From Novosphingobium malaysiense (lineage in GTDB: Bacteria > Pseudomonadota > Alphaproteobacteria > Sphingomonadales > Sphingomonadaceae): DNA of 64,000 nt. The notes beneath the pieces were generated by a model that did no database searches, had not been told where the DNA came from, and saw only the letters and a program-made list of their open reading frames with translations. Location of the stretch: the NCBI RefSeq assembly GCF_000802225.1, contig NZ_JTDI01000011.1, positions 45,235 to 109,234 on the forward strand. The letters are read 5' to 3'. Numbering within the stretch: position 1 is the first letter of the stretch; each line of letters begins with the position of its first letter. Both the position numbers and the translations under genes were made by a program. Below, piece after piece: positions 34,275 to 43,268 of this stretch.

Positions 34275-36050
34275 ATGTTGGACACCGTCATTCGTGCTGG
34301 CTCCGTTATAGATGGTACAGGTGCCCAAGCATTTACCGCCGATATTGGCATTCGCGATGGGGTAATCGTGGAGATCGGCAAGATCAGTTCAGCGGCCCGC
34401 CATACGATCGAAGCCGACGGTGCTATCGTCACCCCCGGCTTTCTCGATATCCATTCTCACTACGACGGCCAGTTTCTCTGGGACGATCGGCTTGACCCGA
34501 GCTTTTCGCATGGTGTCACGACGGTGCTTGCCGGATATTGCGGCGTCGGCTTCGCACCGGTGAAGGACTTCCACCAGGAACTGATGGAAATGATGGAAGG
34601 CGTCGAGGACATTCCCGAGGCCGTACTCAATGAAGGGCTGGACTGGAACTGGCGCAGTTTTCCCGATTATCTGGATCGTCTTGCCGAGCGCCAGTACACG
34701 ATGGACGTCGGCTCGAACCTGGCCCACGCCCCACTGCGCGTCTTCGTGATGGGCGAACGCGCCTTGCGCCACGAAGCGGCGACTGCAGACGACATCGAAC
34801 AGATGAGCCTGCTCGTGCGCCAGGCCATGGCCGCAGGCGCGACCGGCTTCTCAAACGGGCGGATCACGACACACGCATCGAGCAAGGGCGTTCGAATCCC
34901 CGGAACCTTTGCCGAGGAGGACGAACTGCTCGCTCTCGCAGCAGCGATGGGCGAAAGCGGGCGCGGCGTGTTCCAGATTATCCCGCAGGGGACAAACGGC
35001 GGCGCGGTGATCCCTGCGCTTTCCCGCGACGCACGTCTGGCCGAACATCACCTTATCGAGAACATCGCGCGGGTTTCCGGCCGCCCTGTCGTCTATACGC
35101 TGAACGAATTCGCCGCCGACCCGGGCGACGAGCCCATGATGGCCGAGGCAAGCCGCAAGGCGGTGGCCAACGGCCTGCAGGTACACCCCCAGACACTGTG
35201 CCGCGGAATGGGCGCGGTCCAGATGATCGACAGCTACCACGTGTTCCTGCGCAAGCCGTCCTATCGCGAAGTCGCACATCTGCCCCGACTGGAGCGTATC
35301 GCGGCAATGCGCGATCCGAAGCGTCGCAGCGCAATACTGTCCGAGGCTGATGTCGATGGAGAATACATCGACAATCCGTCAGTTCTCAAGATGCTCCAGA
35401 TCCTCAAGGAGCGCTTGCCGAAAACCTACATCCTGGAAACGGTCAACGACTACGAGCCCGGTCCGGAGAGGACTGTCGGCACGCTGGCCGCGGCTGCGGG
35501 CAAGACTCCCGAAGAATTCATATACGATCACTATACCAGCGACGACGGGCGAAACTGCAATGTCTCTTTCATCCTGAATTACAGCCCGGGATCGCTTGAT
35601 CACGTCCATGGCATGATGCAGGATCCCAACGTGATGACAGGCCTCGCGGACGGTGGCGCCCACGTCAGAATGATTTGCGACGCCTCGATGCCGACGTTCC
35701 TGATGGCCTTCTGGGCACGCGACCGCAAGCGCGGCCCGCGCCTTCCTCTTGAGGAGGTCATTCGCCGCATGACGACGGATCCAGCAAACCTTTACGGTTT
35801 CGCGGATAGGGGCAGACTGGCACCCGGGATGCGGGCAGACCTGAACGTGATCGATTTCCCTCGTCTCAGCCTGCAGCCGCCCGAAATCATCAATGACCTG
35901 CCAAGCGGCGCGGGCCGCTTCCATCAGGGCTCGGTGGGTTACCTCGCGACGCTGGTCGCCGGACAGACAACGCGCATCGCAGATGAAGACACCGGTGCAA
36001 GGCCGGGGCGCCTGCTCCGGCACGGGCATGCGCTGGTTGCCTCGCACTAA
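34275..36050 (+). CDS. N-acyl-D-amino-acid deacylase-type amidohydrolase
   Basis: A 591-residue amidohydrolase of the D-aminoacylase family. DIHSHYDGQ (His60, His62) gives the first metal-binding HxH; LDHVHGMMQDPNVMTGLADGGAHVRM and the RGRLAPGMRADLNVID end are typical. The family deacylates N-acyl-D-amino acids or related amides with a zinc centre. Such a gene in an acyl-CoA operon is unexpected; perhaps it hydrolyses an amide-linked conjugate or a lactam/hydantoin-like intermediate. GGAGAGG precedes ATG 34275 by eight bases. It ends before a strong bidirectional hairpin at 36058-36091. Confidence 0.88.
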   Translation: MLDTVIRAGSVIDGTGAQAFTADIGIRDGVIVEIGKISSAARHTIEADGAIVTPGFLDIHSHYDGQFLWDDRLDPSFSHGVTTVLAGYCGVGFAPVKDFHQELMEMMEGVEDIPEAVLNEGLDWNWRSFPDYLDRLAERQYTMDVGSNLAHAPLRVFVMGERALRHEAATADDIEQMSLLVRQAMAAGATGFSNGRITTHASSKGVRIPGTFAEEDELLALAAAMGESGRGVFQIIPQGTNGGAVIPALSRDARLAEHHLIENIARVSGRPVVYTLNEFAADPGDEPMMAEASRKAVANGLQVHPQTLCRGMGAVQMIDSYHVFLRKPSYREVAHLPRLERIAAMRDPKRRSAILSEADVDGEYIDNPSVLKMLQILKERLPKTYILETVNDYEPGPERTVGTLAAAAGKTPEEFIYDHYTSDDGRNCNVSFILNYSPGSLDHVHGMMQDPNVMTGLADGGAHVRMICDASMPTFLMAFWARDRKRGPRLPLEEVIRRMTTDPANLYGFADRGRLAPGMRADLNVIDFPRLSLQPPEIINDLPSGAGRFHQGSVGYLATLVAGQTTRIADEDTGARPGRLLRHGHALVASH

Positions 36051-36057
36051 TGGACGA

Positions 36058-36091
36058 AGAAACGGCGCTCATGGAAATGAGCGCCGTTTCT
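36058..36091. terminator. Perfect 15-base-pair hairpin between convergent operons
   Basis: AGAAACGGCGCTCAT and ATGAGCGCCGTTTCT pair perfectly around a GGAA loop. It starts eight bases after the D-aminoacylase stop and lies 74 bases from the minus-strand stop at 36165, so it can end transcription from both sides. Confidence 0.8.
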
Positions 36092-36164
36092 GAAGCGCAC
36101 GCCGGACGCAGGATTTCAGAGCTGCGGCGGGATTAAACTCACGCCATGAGTCTTCCAGCCTGCT

Positions 36165-37193
36165 TCATGTCGACCAGACCTGCGGGACCGAAGTGCTGAG
36201 CCAGTTGACCAGGCACCTGTTCACGGCGTGGGGCTTTTCCTGCTGCACCCAGTGCCCGGCATCGACCATCATTTCGACAAGGTTCGCGCAGGCAGCCCGC
36301 ATTGGTTCGGCCAGATCAGAATTCGTCGTCTGGCAGCTTGGGTCGTAGCTGGCATGAATGAAAAGCACAGGCATGGACAGCCTGCCCTCGTTCACCGCCC
36401 GGTGGGCGTAATCGGCGTGCAGGTCATTGTTCTTGTAATAGTTCAACCCCGGCGCGAAGCCGGTCATCTTGTAGGCCGTGACGAACGCTGCGTATTCTTC
36501 CGGTGAGAAGATCTCGCTGTCGATCGGCATATGCCGGCCATATTCGACAATAGGCCACCACCCATCCGGCGCCTTCATGGTGGCCGTCAACGTCGGCGCA
36601 GCATACACGTCGCTGCTGCCCTTTCTGAAACAGATGCAGATGGAAGCCTCGACATCGGAGTCGAGCGCCTTTGCCGCCTCGTCCAGATGTTCTGCATTGT
36701 AGTTCCAGTAAGCCCATTGGCCGTAGGGATATTCCGGCTCGGGATAGCGGCCGCGATCAACCAGCGCGCTGCATACCTCAAGCGTGAAACCATCGGGCAG
36801 GTAAGGCACGCAAAGATTGGCAACCGCGATGCATGCCTGCGGATGGTGACTCGCCAGTCCCCAGACCACCGCAGCACCCGAATCGTGACCGACCCAGATA
36901 GCCTGATCGCGCCCCAGATGACCGAGCAGCTCCAGCAAGTCGCCCACGGCTTCCTCGACGGTCAGTTGACGCGGATCGGAAGGTATGGCGGAGCGCCCGA
37001 AGCCACGCACATCAGGCGCGACGGTGCGGAACCCAAGGCTTGCGAACGCAATCATCTGGTGCCGCCAGCTCAGGCCCATTTCCGGCCAGCCATGCACGAA
37101 AATCATCAAAGGGCCTTCCACCGGCCCTGCCTCAAGATAGAATGTCGCCTGCCTTTCGGTGCGGCAAACGCCTTCCCGGATTCCTTCTGCCAT
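36165..37193 (-). CDS. Alpha/beta-hydrolase, epoxide-hydrolase-like
   Basis: A 342-residue hydrolase. HGWP (34-37) is the oxyanion motif, the nucleophile elbow GHDSGA places Asp104 as nucleophile, and GHWVQQEKP gives His314. An Asp nucleophile with HGXP is the pattern of soluble epoxide hydrolases and haloalkane dehalogenases, not of serine esterases. It may open an epoxide formed on a ring or side chain. ATG 37193 has GGGAAGA eight bases upstream; the next gene ends at 37271. Last gene of the fused-ACAD operon. Confidence 0.9.
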   Translation of the reverse strand: MAEGIREGVCRTERQATFYLEAGPVEGPLMIFVHGWPEMGLSWRHQMIAFASLGFRTVAPDVRGFGRSAIPSDPRQLTVEEAVGDLLELLGHLGRDQAIWVGHDSGAAVVWGLASHHPQACIAVANLCVPYLPDGFTLEVCSALVDRGRYPEPEYPYGQWAYWNYNAEHLDEAAKALDSDVEASICICFRKGSSDVYAAPTLTATMKAPDGWWPIVEYGRHMPIDSEIFSPEEYAAFVTAYKMTGFAPGLNYYKNNDLHADYAHRAVNEGRLSMPVLFIHASYDPSCQTTNSDLAEPMRAACANLVEMMVDAGHWVQQEKPHAVNRCLVNWLSTSVPQVWST

Positions 37194-37270
37194 CAGCGGA
37201 TCTTCCCGATAAACAAGGCCCCAGCGCCCCCCTTGCTGATCGCTGGAAGCCCATCCTTCAACCCTTAACC

Positions 37271-38401
37271 CTAGACAACTTCCAGCAGCTTGACCCACTG
37301 GCGCGCCTCGCTCGAGACGCGGATGGCTTCAAGAATTCGTTCGATTTCCAGCGCTCGGCCAAAATCCGGATTGGCCGTGCTGCGATCTTCTATTGAGTTC
37401 ACCATGCTCTGCATCGCGAGGGCCATACCGAAACTCGCCGGAACCGGACAATTTCGATCCAGTGCGACACCCGGCGGATCGAAATAAGCGTCCGGCGGAG
37501 TGATCCCGGCCATTTCAGGAACGAGGTCCAACCGCCCGACATCCGCCGGACGTTTCGCTCCGCGAAGGATCGCGTCGTTTGGATAGGGGTAGGTAGGTGC
37601 CCGAAGGTCCAGACGCCCTTCGGTGCCGAAGACATCGATTTTCCAGCCGCTGAAATTCGTCATGTTCCAGTTCACCTGCATGGTCATGACCATGCCACTG
37701 GCGAACCGGAGAATCACGCTGCAGTGATCGTTGGTTTCGGGACGGGTTACATCCCCATCGGGATAGCGCCATTCAGGCAGGAACTGGGCATCGTATGCGG
37801 TCAGTTCCTCAACTGCGCCAAACATTGACGTCAGCACATACAGCATATGGCTGCCATTGTTTCGTATTGCCGAAACACCAGCCGATTTGTCCGCGAACCA
37901 GCCATACGGAAACTGCTTGCTCGGTGAATTGAACAGCGAAATATTGAAGTGGCAGGTCCCGCCCAGCGGCCGCCCCAGATAGCCGCCCCGCACAAGGTCA
38001 ATCTGGTGGCGCACTGCCGGAATCCACTCGGCGAAAGCATCGACAACGCCAACGGTGCCGGCCTTTCGCCATGCTGCGTCGATGGCTTTAGCACCGTCCC
38101 AGCCGGGAGCATGGGGCGATGAATTGTAAACGTGCTTGCCTGCCTCAAGTGCGGCAATGACCCAGGGCAGCCGCAAGTTCGGGCGCGTTCCCAGATCCAC
38201 GATGTCGATGTCCGGGTCGGCGCACAAGGCCATGGCGTCCCAGAACGGACGCTCGACCCCGAAGTTAGCGGCTGCCGCGCGCGCGGTCTCCTCGCGCGAG
38301 GTGCACATGGCCGTAACTTTCACCCCCGGCACCGCTCGCCAGGCTGGCAAATGCGCGTATCCGCCCCACCCTGCGGAAACGATACCTACCCTGAGTACCA
38401 A
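37271..38401 (-). CDS. Gfo/Idh/MocA-family oxidoreductase with altered EKP motif
   Basis: A 376-residue NAD(P)-dependent dehydrogenase-type protein. The Rossmann motif GIVSAGWGGYAHL starts at residue 6, and the second domain includes NNGSHMLYVLTSMFG. In this family the catalytic Lys sits in EKP; here the stretch reads GKHVYNSSPHAPG (about residue 94), with Ser-Ser instead of Glu-Lys. Loss of the Lys suggests a changed reaction or a binding role. The H of NNGSHML matches the usual active-site His. It lies between the SDR at 38470 and the epoxide hydrolase in a same-strand operon. Confidence 0.85.
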   Translation of the reverse strand: MVLRVGIVSAGWGGYAHLPAWRAVPGVKVTAMCTSREETARAAAANFGVERPFWDAMALCADPDIDIVDLGTRPNLRLPWVIAALEAGKHVYNSSPHAPGWDGAKAIDAAWRKAGTVGVVDAFAEWIPAVRHQIDLVRGGYLGRPLGGTCHFNISLFNSPSKQFPYGWFADKSAGVSAIRNNGSHMLYVLTSMFGAVEELTAYDAQFLPEWRYPDGDVTRPETNDHCSVILRFASGMVMTMQVNWNMTNFSGWKIDVFGTEGRLDLRAPTYPYPNDAILRGAKRPADVGRLDLVPEMAGITPPDAYFDPPGVALDRNCPVPASFGMALAMQSMVNSIEDRSTANPDFGRALEIERILEAIRVSSEARQWVKLLEVV

Positions 38402-38469
38402 GCTATCTCTCCCATGTGATTATCTGTATCGGCAACCTGCCTGTCGGGCCCATGCCCGCATCGACAGCT

Positions 38470-39294
38470 TCAGAAATCCGAACCGCCATCAACGTTGATG
38501 TTGGTTCCTGTCATGAAGCTGTTGACCCTTGAACCTGCAAACACGATCGCTGCGCCATATTCATCAACGGAACCATAACGGTCCATGAAGTTGCTTTCCG
38601 TCGAGCCGAACTTTTTCTTGCTGAGCTCGACGGCGTGGTAGGGATTGGTTGGATCCAGCCCCGCCTCTTCGTAATAACGGTTCATCACCTCGCCCCAGTT
38701 TCCGTTTTCGACCATCACGCCGCCAGGCGAAATCAGGTTCACGGAAATGCCGTCGGGCGCGAGTTCCTTGGCAAGTGAACGACTCAGGTTGTTCATGGCC
38801 GCCTTCATCATGTTGAACACGTGAAGCAGCGGGGTAGCGCGCGAGGTCGATGTGGACGAAATGTTCACGATCCTGCCCCATTCGGCGGCCTTGAGATAAG
38901 GAATGGCGGCCCGCGTCGCACGGACATAGCCAAGCACGATCCGGTTGAACGCATCCACATAGATCTCCTCGTCCTCGAACTTGGAGAAGTCGCCGTGTGT
39001 ACCGATCGAGTTGGCCGCGTTGTTCACCAGCACGTTGATCGCTCCCCAGTGCGATCCGATCGAATGGATTGCGGCGGCCACCTGTTCGGTGTCGGACATA
39101 TCGGCCGCCTGGCACAGCACTTCGGGGCTGCCTGCGTCCCGGCACTGCGCGGCAGTCTTTTCGAGGCCCTTCAGGTTGCGTGCGATCAGCGCAACCTTGG
39201 CGCCTTCAGCCGCAAACTGTCGCGCGGCCGCTCTTCCCATGCCGCGCGATGCCCCGAAAACGACGACATGTGCGTCCTTCAAACCGAGATCCAT
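38470..39294 (-). CDS. SDR-family protein with Phe in place of catalytic Tyr
   Basis: A 274-residue SDR: cofactor motif FGASRGMGRA (about residues 12-21), NNAANSIG, ISSTSTSR with the catalytic Ser, then HVFNMMKAA, where Phe stands at the Tyr of YxxxK while Lys is kept. C-terminus NINVDGG is usual. The missing Tyr would prevent normal hydride chemistry by the standard mechanism, so it may be a hydratase/isomerase-like or regulatory SDR, or use another residue. AGGAG seven bases before ATG 39294. It lies 56 bases after the fused acyl-CoA dehydrogenase gene. Confidence 0.88.
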   Translation of the reverse strand: MDLGLKDAHVVVFGASRGMGRAAARQFAAEGAKVALIARNLKGLEKTAAQCRDAGSPEVLCQAADMSDTEQVAAAIHSIGSHWGAINVLVNNAANSIGTHGDFSKFEDEEIYVDAFNRIVLGYVRATRAAIPYLKAAEWGRIVNISSTSTSRATPLLHVFNMMKAAMNNLSRSLAKELAPDGISVNLISPGGVMVENGNWGEVMNRYYEEAGLDPTNPYHAVELSKKKFGSTESNFMDRYGSVDEYGAAIVFAGSRVNSFMTGTNINVDGGSDF

Positions 39295-39350
39295 GATGAA
39301 CTCCTGAATTGTCCTGCGCCCCGTCTGGGACAAGCAATTTTCCGGCCGGG

Positions 39351-41549
39351 CTACGACCTGCTTCTGGGAAGACCAAGGCGGCGCTCAGCCACCATCGAGC
39401 GCAGCACCTCGCTGGTTCCCGCGTAGATCGTGGTCGCCGTTGAATGGCGATAGCCCATCTCGACGAGTCCCAACCCTTCCTTGCCACGCAGGAGCGATCG
39501 AGGCGCAGCCAGGTCAAGCAAATCAGTCGAACACGAAATAAAGGCTTCGGTGGAAAACACCTTCGAAGCTGGCCCGAATGCGGGATTGGCCGCGCCAACG
39601 GTGCTCGCCCAGCGCGCACGCGCATTGAGCGCTGCACCAACACGGCAATACGCTTCCGTCTTCGCGATCCGGCTTAGGAACGCTTCATCTTCGACAAGCG
39701 GCCGGCCATTGGCTTCCTCGTCGCGTGCCCATTCCAGAACGGCTTCCATCATATCGCGAATGTCGACGTCATAACCGCCGCCGCCCTGTTCGAGCGAGAG
39801 CGCCGCCGACATTACCTTCACGCCTGCGTTGACTTCACCGAGACGGTAGCGATCCGGTATCCGCACATCCGAATAGAACGTGGCGTTCGTGCGCTCGTCC
39901 ATGAACGTGTGGACCGGATGGATTTCCACGCCTTCCAGGTTGAGCGGCACGAGAAAAAGCGTGATGCCTTTGTGCTTGGGCGCGTCCGGATCTGTGCGGG
40001 CGATCATGATGACATAGCTCGCGAGTTCAGCGCCTGAAGTGAACATCTTCTGACCGTTGATGATCCAGTCATCGCCGTCGCGCACGGCACGGGTCTTCGC
40101 CGCGAACACATCCGAACCGCCCGAAGGTTCAGTATAGCCAAGGCAGGCCGTGATTTCGCCCGACGCAAAGCTGCGGACCACTTCCTCCTTAAGTTCATCG
40201 ATGCCGAACGCCAGTACGATGGCTCCGACCATGGCCGTAACCGAACGGGCATGACCGATGTAACCCACGTCATGCCAGACCGAGACACACCCACGCGCTT
40301 CGTCCATCCGTGCGCTGCGGCCGCCCCATTCTTCCGGCCAGTCGGGATACAGCAAACCAGCCTTGCCAAGCGCGCGGTGAACATCCCAGTCATGCGCTTC
40401 GAAATTCGCTTCACCGAGACGATGCTTTGCCGGATCGAGGACCTCATCAAAGATCGCACGGGTTTCGTCAGCGAGTGCCGAACCGTAGTCGGGCGGATTG
40501 AAGTCGAGATCAATCACCCCGGTCTCAGGCACCACGCCTAGGTCGCCATGGACAAGGCGCCGGCCGCCTTGCTGGAGCACCTGCTGCGGATCGCCAAGGA
40601 CAAGCGGCCACGCCTTGGCCCGGCGATGATACAACTGAATGTCGTATTCGTTCGTCAGACCATATCCGCCAAAGGTGTGAAGCGCATGGCCGACGCTGTT
40701 CGAGGCGGTACGCGATGCCCACCAGAACAGGATGGAAATGTTGGCCGCCGCGCAAGGATCACCGTCCTCAAGCGCCTTGAGCACCCACCAAAGGTACATC
40801 TTGGCGCCGTCCGCATCGATCACATTATTGGCGAGTGGATGTGAGATGCCCTGATAGGTGCCGATCGGCACACCAAAGGCAATGCGCTCCGACGCATATT
40901 GCGATGCCATCCTCAGAGCTTCGAGCGAAAGCCCCACGAGAGCGGAAGACATCAGGATCTTCCATTCCTCTACCGCCTGCTGCCACAACGCTACCGCAGC
41001 CGCACCCGAACCCACGATTTCGCGGCCGGTTACCTTACCCGTGAGTACGCCGATCGCATTGCCGCCCAGGGTTTGAGGTCTTTCCAGAGGAGAAACCGGC
41101 GTGACGATGGAAACCGTCTCACCATCACAGATCATGATCCCGGAAGCCACCGCACCGCCGGGCACGAACTGCGTGCCAGACTTGGTCAACCCCAAAGTCA
41201 GGACTGCGCCTTCCTCCCGGACCCGGTCCGCCCAGACGCGGGCGGCTTCCTGATCAAGCTTTGCCAGCAACCTCAGGGCCACGACAGCCTCTGCCAGAGG
41301 AACAGAAGCAAGGCGCCGTCCTGCCTCTTCCATCATCACGCAGGCATCCAGAAGGGGCATGTTCCCGCCATCCAATTCCGCCGGAAAGCGAATGAAGGGT
41401 GCCTCGACTTCAACGAGCGACTTCCAGAGTTCGAAATCGAACCCCACGGGCTCTGCCAATCTGACGCGTTCAGGAGTGGATTCGGCTTCGAACAGTCGCG
41501 CGAACATATCCTGCACAGGTTCGCTGTCCGCAGGCAAATTCAACTGCAT
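39351..41549 (-). CDS. Fused two-domain acyl-CoA dehydrogenase
   Basis: A 732-residue protein containing two ACAD domains. Residues about 1-340 form a degenerate ACAD (SQYASERIAFGVPIGTYQGISHPLAN; HTFGGYGLTNEYDIQLYHRRA) and about 360-732 a full one (TEPSGGSDVFAAKTRAVRDGDDWIINGQKMF; IYAGTSEVLRSMVAERRLG). This matches single-chain versions of heteromeric ACADs such as mycobacterial FadE34/ChsE3, which act on cholesterol side chains. It is equivalent to the split pairs at 29315-31602 and 52430-54768. First gene of a four-gene operon (SDR, Gfo/Idh, epoxide hydrolase) under dyad copy K. Confidence 0.9.
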   Translation of the reverse strand: MQLNLPADSEPVQDMFARLFEAESTPERVRLAEPVGFDFELWKSLVEVEAPFIRFPAELDGGNMPLLDACVMMEEAGRRLASVPLAEAVVALRLLAKLDQEAARVWADRVREEGAVLTLGLTKSGTQFVPGGAVASGIMICDGETVSIVTPVSPLERPQTLGGNAIGVLTGKVTGREIVGSGAAAVALWQQAVEEWKILMSSALVGLSLEALRMASQYASERIAFGVPIGTYQGISHPLANNVIDADGAKMYLWWVLKALEDGDPCAAANISILFWWASRTASNSVGHALHTFGGYGLTNEYDIQLYHRRAKAWPLVLGDPQQVLQQGGRRLVHGDLGVVPETGVIDLDFNPPDYGSALADETRAIFDEVLDPAKHRLGEANFEAHDWDVHRALGKAGLLYPDWPEEWGGRSARMDEARGCVSVWHDVGYIGHARSVTAMVGAIVLAFGIDELKEEVVRSFASGEITACLGYTEPSGGSDVFAAKTRAVRDGDDWIINGQKMFTSGAELASYVIMIARTDPDAPKHKGITLFLVPLNLEGVEIHPVHTFMDERTNATFYSDVRIPDRYRLGEVNAGVKVMSAALSLEQGGGGYDVDIRDMMEAVLEWARDEEANGRPLVEDEAFLSRIAKTEAYCRVGAALNARARWASTVGAANPAFGPASKVFSTEAFISCSTDLLDLAAPRSLLRGKEGLGLVEMGYRHSTATTIYAGTSEVLRSMVAERRLGLPRSRS

Positions 41550-41614
41550 CTCGGCTCAACTCCTCTCCGATTCCCGTCATACCCTTAAGGCACATTGCCC
41601 TTCTGGCGCCAATT

Positions 41615-41639
41615 TTTTTTAATTTCAAATTCAATTTTT
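41615..41639 (-). promoter_or_regulatory. Shared AT-rich dyad, copy K (fused ACAD operon promoter)
   Basis: Core TTTAATTTCAAATTCAATTT, 66 bases upstream of the fused acyl-CoA dehydrogenase start at 41549. Confidence 0.55.
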
Positions 41640-41719
41640 CAGACGAAAGCGGCCCGCCCCCGAGATGAGGACGGACCGCCGTCTGATTACAGCACGGCTC
41701 AAGGCCTGCTGCAGTTGGG

Positions 41720-42937
41720 TCAGATGGGAAGCTTGTAGAGCTTCGCGGCAGTTTCGCCCATAACCTTGCGCGTCACATCCTCACCCCAGGGTGCGAGCAC
41801 TTCAACGCCGTGCTGGACTGCATTTTCGTAAAGGCATGTGGCGTGAGGGAAGTCGGTTTCGAATAGGACGTTGTCGAAGCCGATCGAGTCGAGCACCTGA
41901 CTGGGGGCCGACTTCTCGAACCAGAAGCAGCTGTAAACCTGACGCCGGAACAGCTCGGTCGGCGACGGCTGATCGAGGCCCTTGCCTTCGAACGGCGTAT
42001 CGAGCAACTGCCATTCGAGACGCTCGAGCATGAACGGGATCCAGCCCAGACCGCTTTCCACAATGACCCACTTGGTCTTCGGGAAACGCACCAGCAAATC
42101 GCTGGAAAGCAGGTTCGCCATGACCCGGGCATTGTAGAGTTCGAGCTGCGAGTTGCCGATGACCATGGCGCGCTGATTATCCATACCCGGCCAAGTCGAG
42201 GAGGCCCAGGCTTCGAGGCTCGACTCGCTCGAACCGACGTGGAAGTTGATAGGCATCTCAAGGTCGGAGACGGCTTCCCAAAGCGGATCGAAGAAAGTGT
42301 CTGTCAAAGGCGGAACGTCAGAACCACCGGCATGTGGCTCGGGGCAGATCGTGATGCCACGCAGCTTCAGATCGCGTGCGCAACGTTCAGCCTCCTTGAC
42401 CGATTCCTTGACATCCCAGTAGGGCACGAGGCACTGCGGGAACAAGCGGTTGCCGCTCTCTTCCTGCAGTTCTGCCATGGCATCATTGTAGACCTTGATG
42501 GTCGTCAACGCGACTTCCTGGTCCATTTTGACCAGTTGGTGAGCGCCGAAACCGAGGATGTTGCCATAGCCGATCTCTGCAGCAATGCCGCGCTCATCCT
42601 GCATCTTGACTCGTTCCTTCGCGTCATAGCTGGCAGGGTGCACATCGTTAAAGGTCATACCCGAACGGATGTCCCATTCGTAGAACGACTGCTTGGAACC
42701 GTCCTTGCGAATGACGGACGAAGCACCGACCTTCTTCTGCAGGATCTGGTCGCCGTTGATGTACCAGTGCGGACGGCCCTTGGGGCCTTCCTTGACGTGC
42801 GGCAGCAGTTCCTTCCACTTACCGGTCACGCGGCTCGACCACAGGTCCCAAGGCTCGGTGATATGCGTATCGGCGTCAACGACCTTGAGGCCGGCGGGCA
42901 CCTTCACATCGCCCGGCTTGTCTAGAACGGTTGCCAT
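41720..42937 (-). CDS. Amidohydrolase family 2 (ACMSD/decarboxylase-like) metal enzyme
   Basis: A 405-residue TIM-barrel amidohydrolase. The metal-binding segments are VDADTHITEP (DxHxxE pattern), INFHVGSSES and FETDFPHATCLY, typical of the ACMSD/LigJ-type hydrolases, hydratases and decarboxylases. A C-C or decarboxylating step on a carboxylated intermediate is plausible. The strong ribosome-binding site AGGAGG lies nine bases before ATG 42937. It is the last gene of the CoA-transferase/AtuA/AtuA-like operon (31 bases after the AtuA-like stop). Confidence 0.88.
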   Translation of the reverse strand: MATVLDKPGDVKVPAGLKVVDADTHITEPWDLWSSRVTGKWKELLPHVKEGPKGRPHWYINGDQILQKKVGASSVIRKDGSKQSFYEWDIRSGMTFNDVHPASYDAKERVKMQDERGIAAEIGYGNILGFGAHQLVKMDQEVALTTIKVYNDAMAELQEESGNRLFPQCLVPYWDVKESVKEAERCARDLKLRGITICPEPHAGGSDVPPLTDTFFDPLWEAVSDLEMPINFHVGSSESSLEAWASSTWPGMDNQRAMVIGNSQLELYNARVMANLLSSDLLVRFPKTKWVIVESGLGWIPFMLERLEWQLLDTPFEGKGLDQPSPTELFRRQVYSCFWFEKSAPSQVLDSIGFDNVLFETDFPHATCLYENAVQHGVEVLAPWGEDVTRKVMGETAAKLYKLPI

Positions 42938-42968
42938 GCTGATTACCTCCTACAAATGGTCTTAAAAT

Positions 42969-43268
42969 TCAGATTTCGATATCGAGAATGAACGACTGAT
43001 ACGACTTCGCCTGAGTATCCACATTCAGGCTGGCCGTGTTGGCCCCGCCCAGCGCCTGATGCAGCACGAAGTTCAATCCTTTGAGGTTGGGGAATTCATA
43101 CCTGTCCACTGTCCCCTTCACCGTGCGGGAGAAGAAATCCTTGACCACTTCCGCGGTCAGCTTCTCGCGCAGCAGTTCCCAATGCTCTTCCTTGTATGGA
43201 AAGATGCAGATGTTGGCGGTGTCGCCCTTGTCGCCCGAGCGGGTATAGGCAATTTCACGAAGTCTCAT
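42969..43268 (-). CDS. AtuA-associated small protein (AtuA-like ferredoxin-fold)
   Basis: A 99-residue protein beginning RLREIAYTRSGDKGDTANICIFPY, the hallmark of the short AtuA-like domain that follows AtuA in acyclic-terpene and related operons. Its ATG overlaps the AtuA stop by four bases (ATGA, 43265-43268). In other genomes the two are often one chain or neighbours, so they likely form one enzyme. Reaction unknown; AtuA genes are needed for citronellol/geranyl-CoA degradation in Pseudomonas. Confidence 0.88.
   Translation of the reverse strand: MRLREIAYTRSGDKGDTANICIFPYKEEHWELLREKLTAEVVKDFFSRTVKGTVDRYEFPNLKGLNFVLHQALGGANTASLNVDTQAKSYQSFILDIEI

Noticed and set aside
41670..41683. Small GACGG/CCGTC hairpin after the amidohydrolase gene
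   Set aside because: Five-base stem without a T-run, which is expected by chance in GC-rich sequence.
42955..42975. AT-containing stretch TTAAAATTCAGATTT as a further dyad copy
   Set aside because: It lies between tightly spaced genes of one operon around a stop codon and lacks the second half-site.
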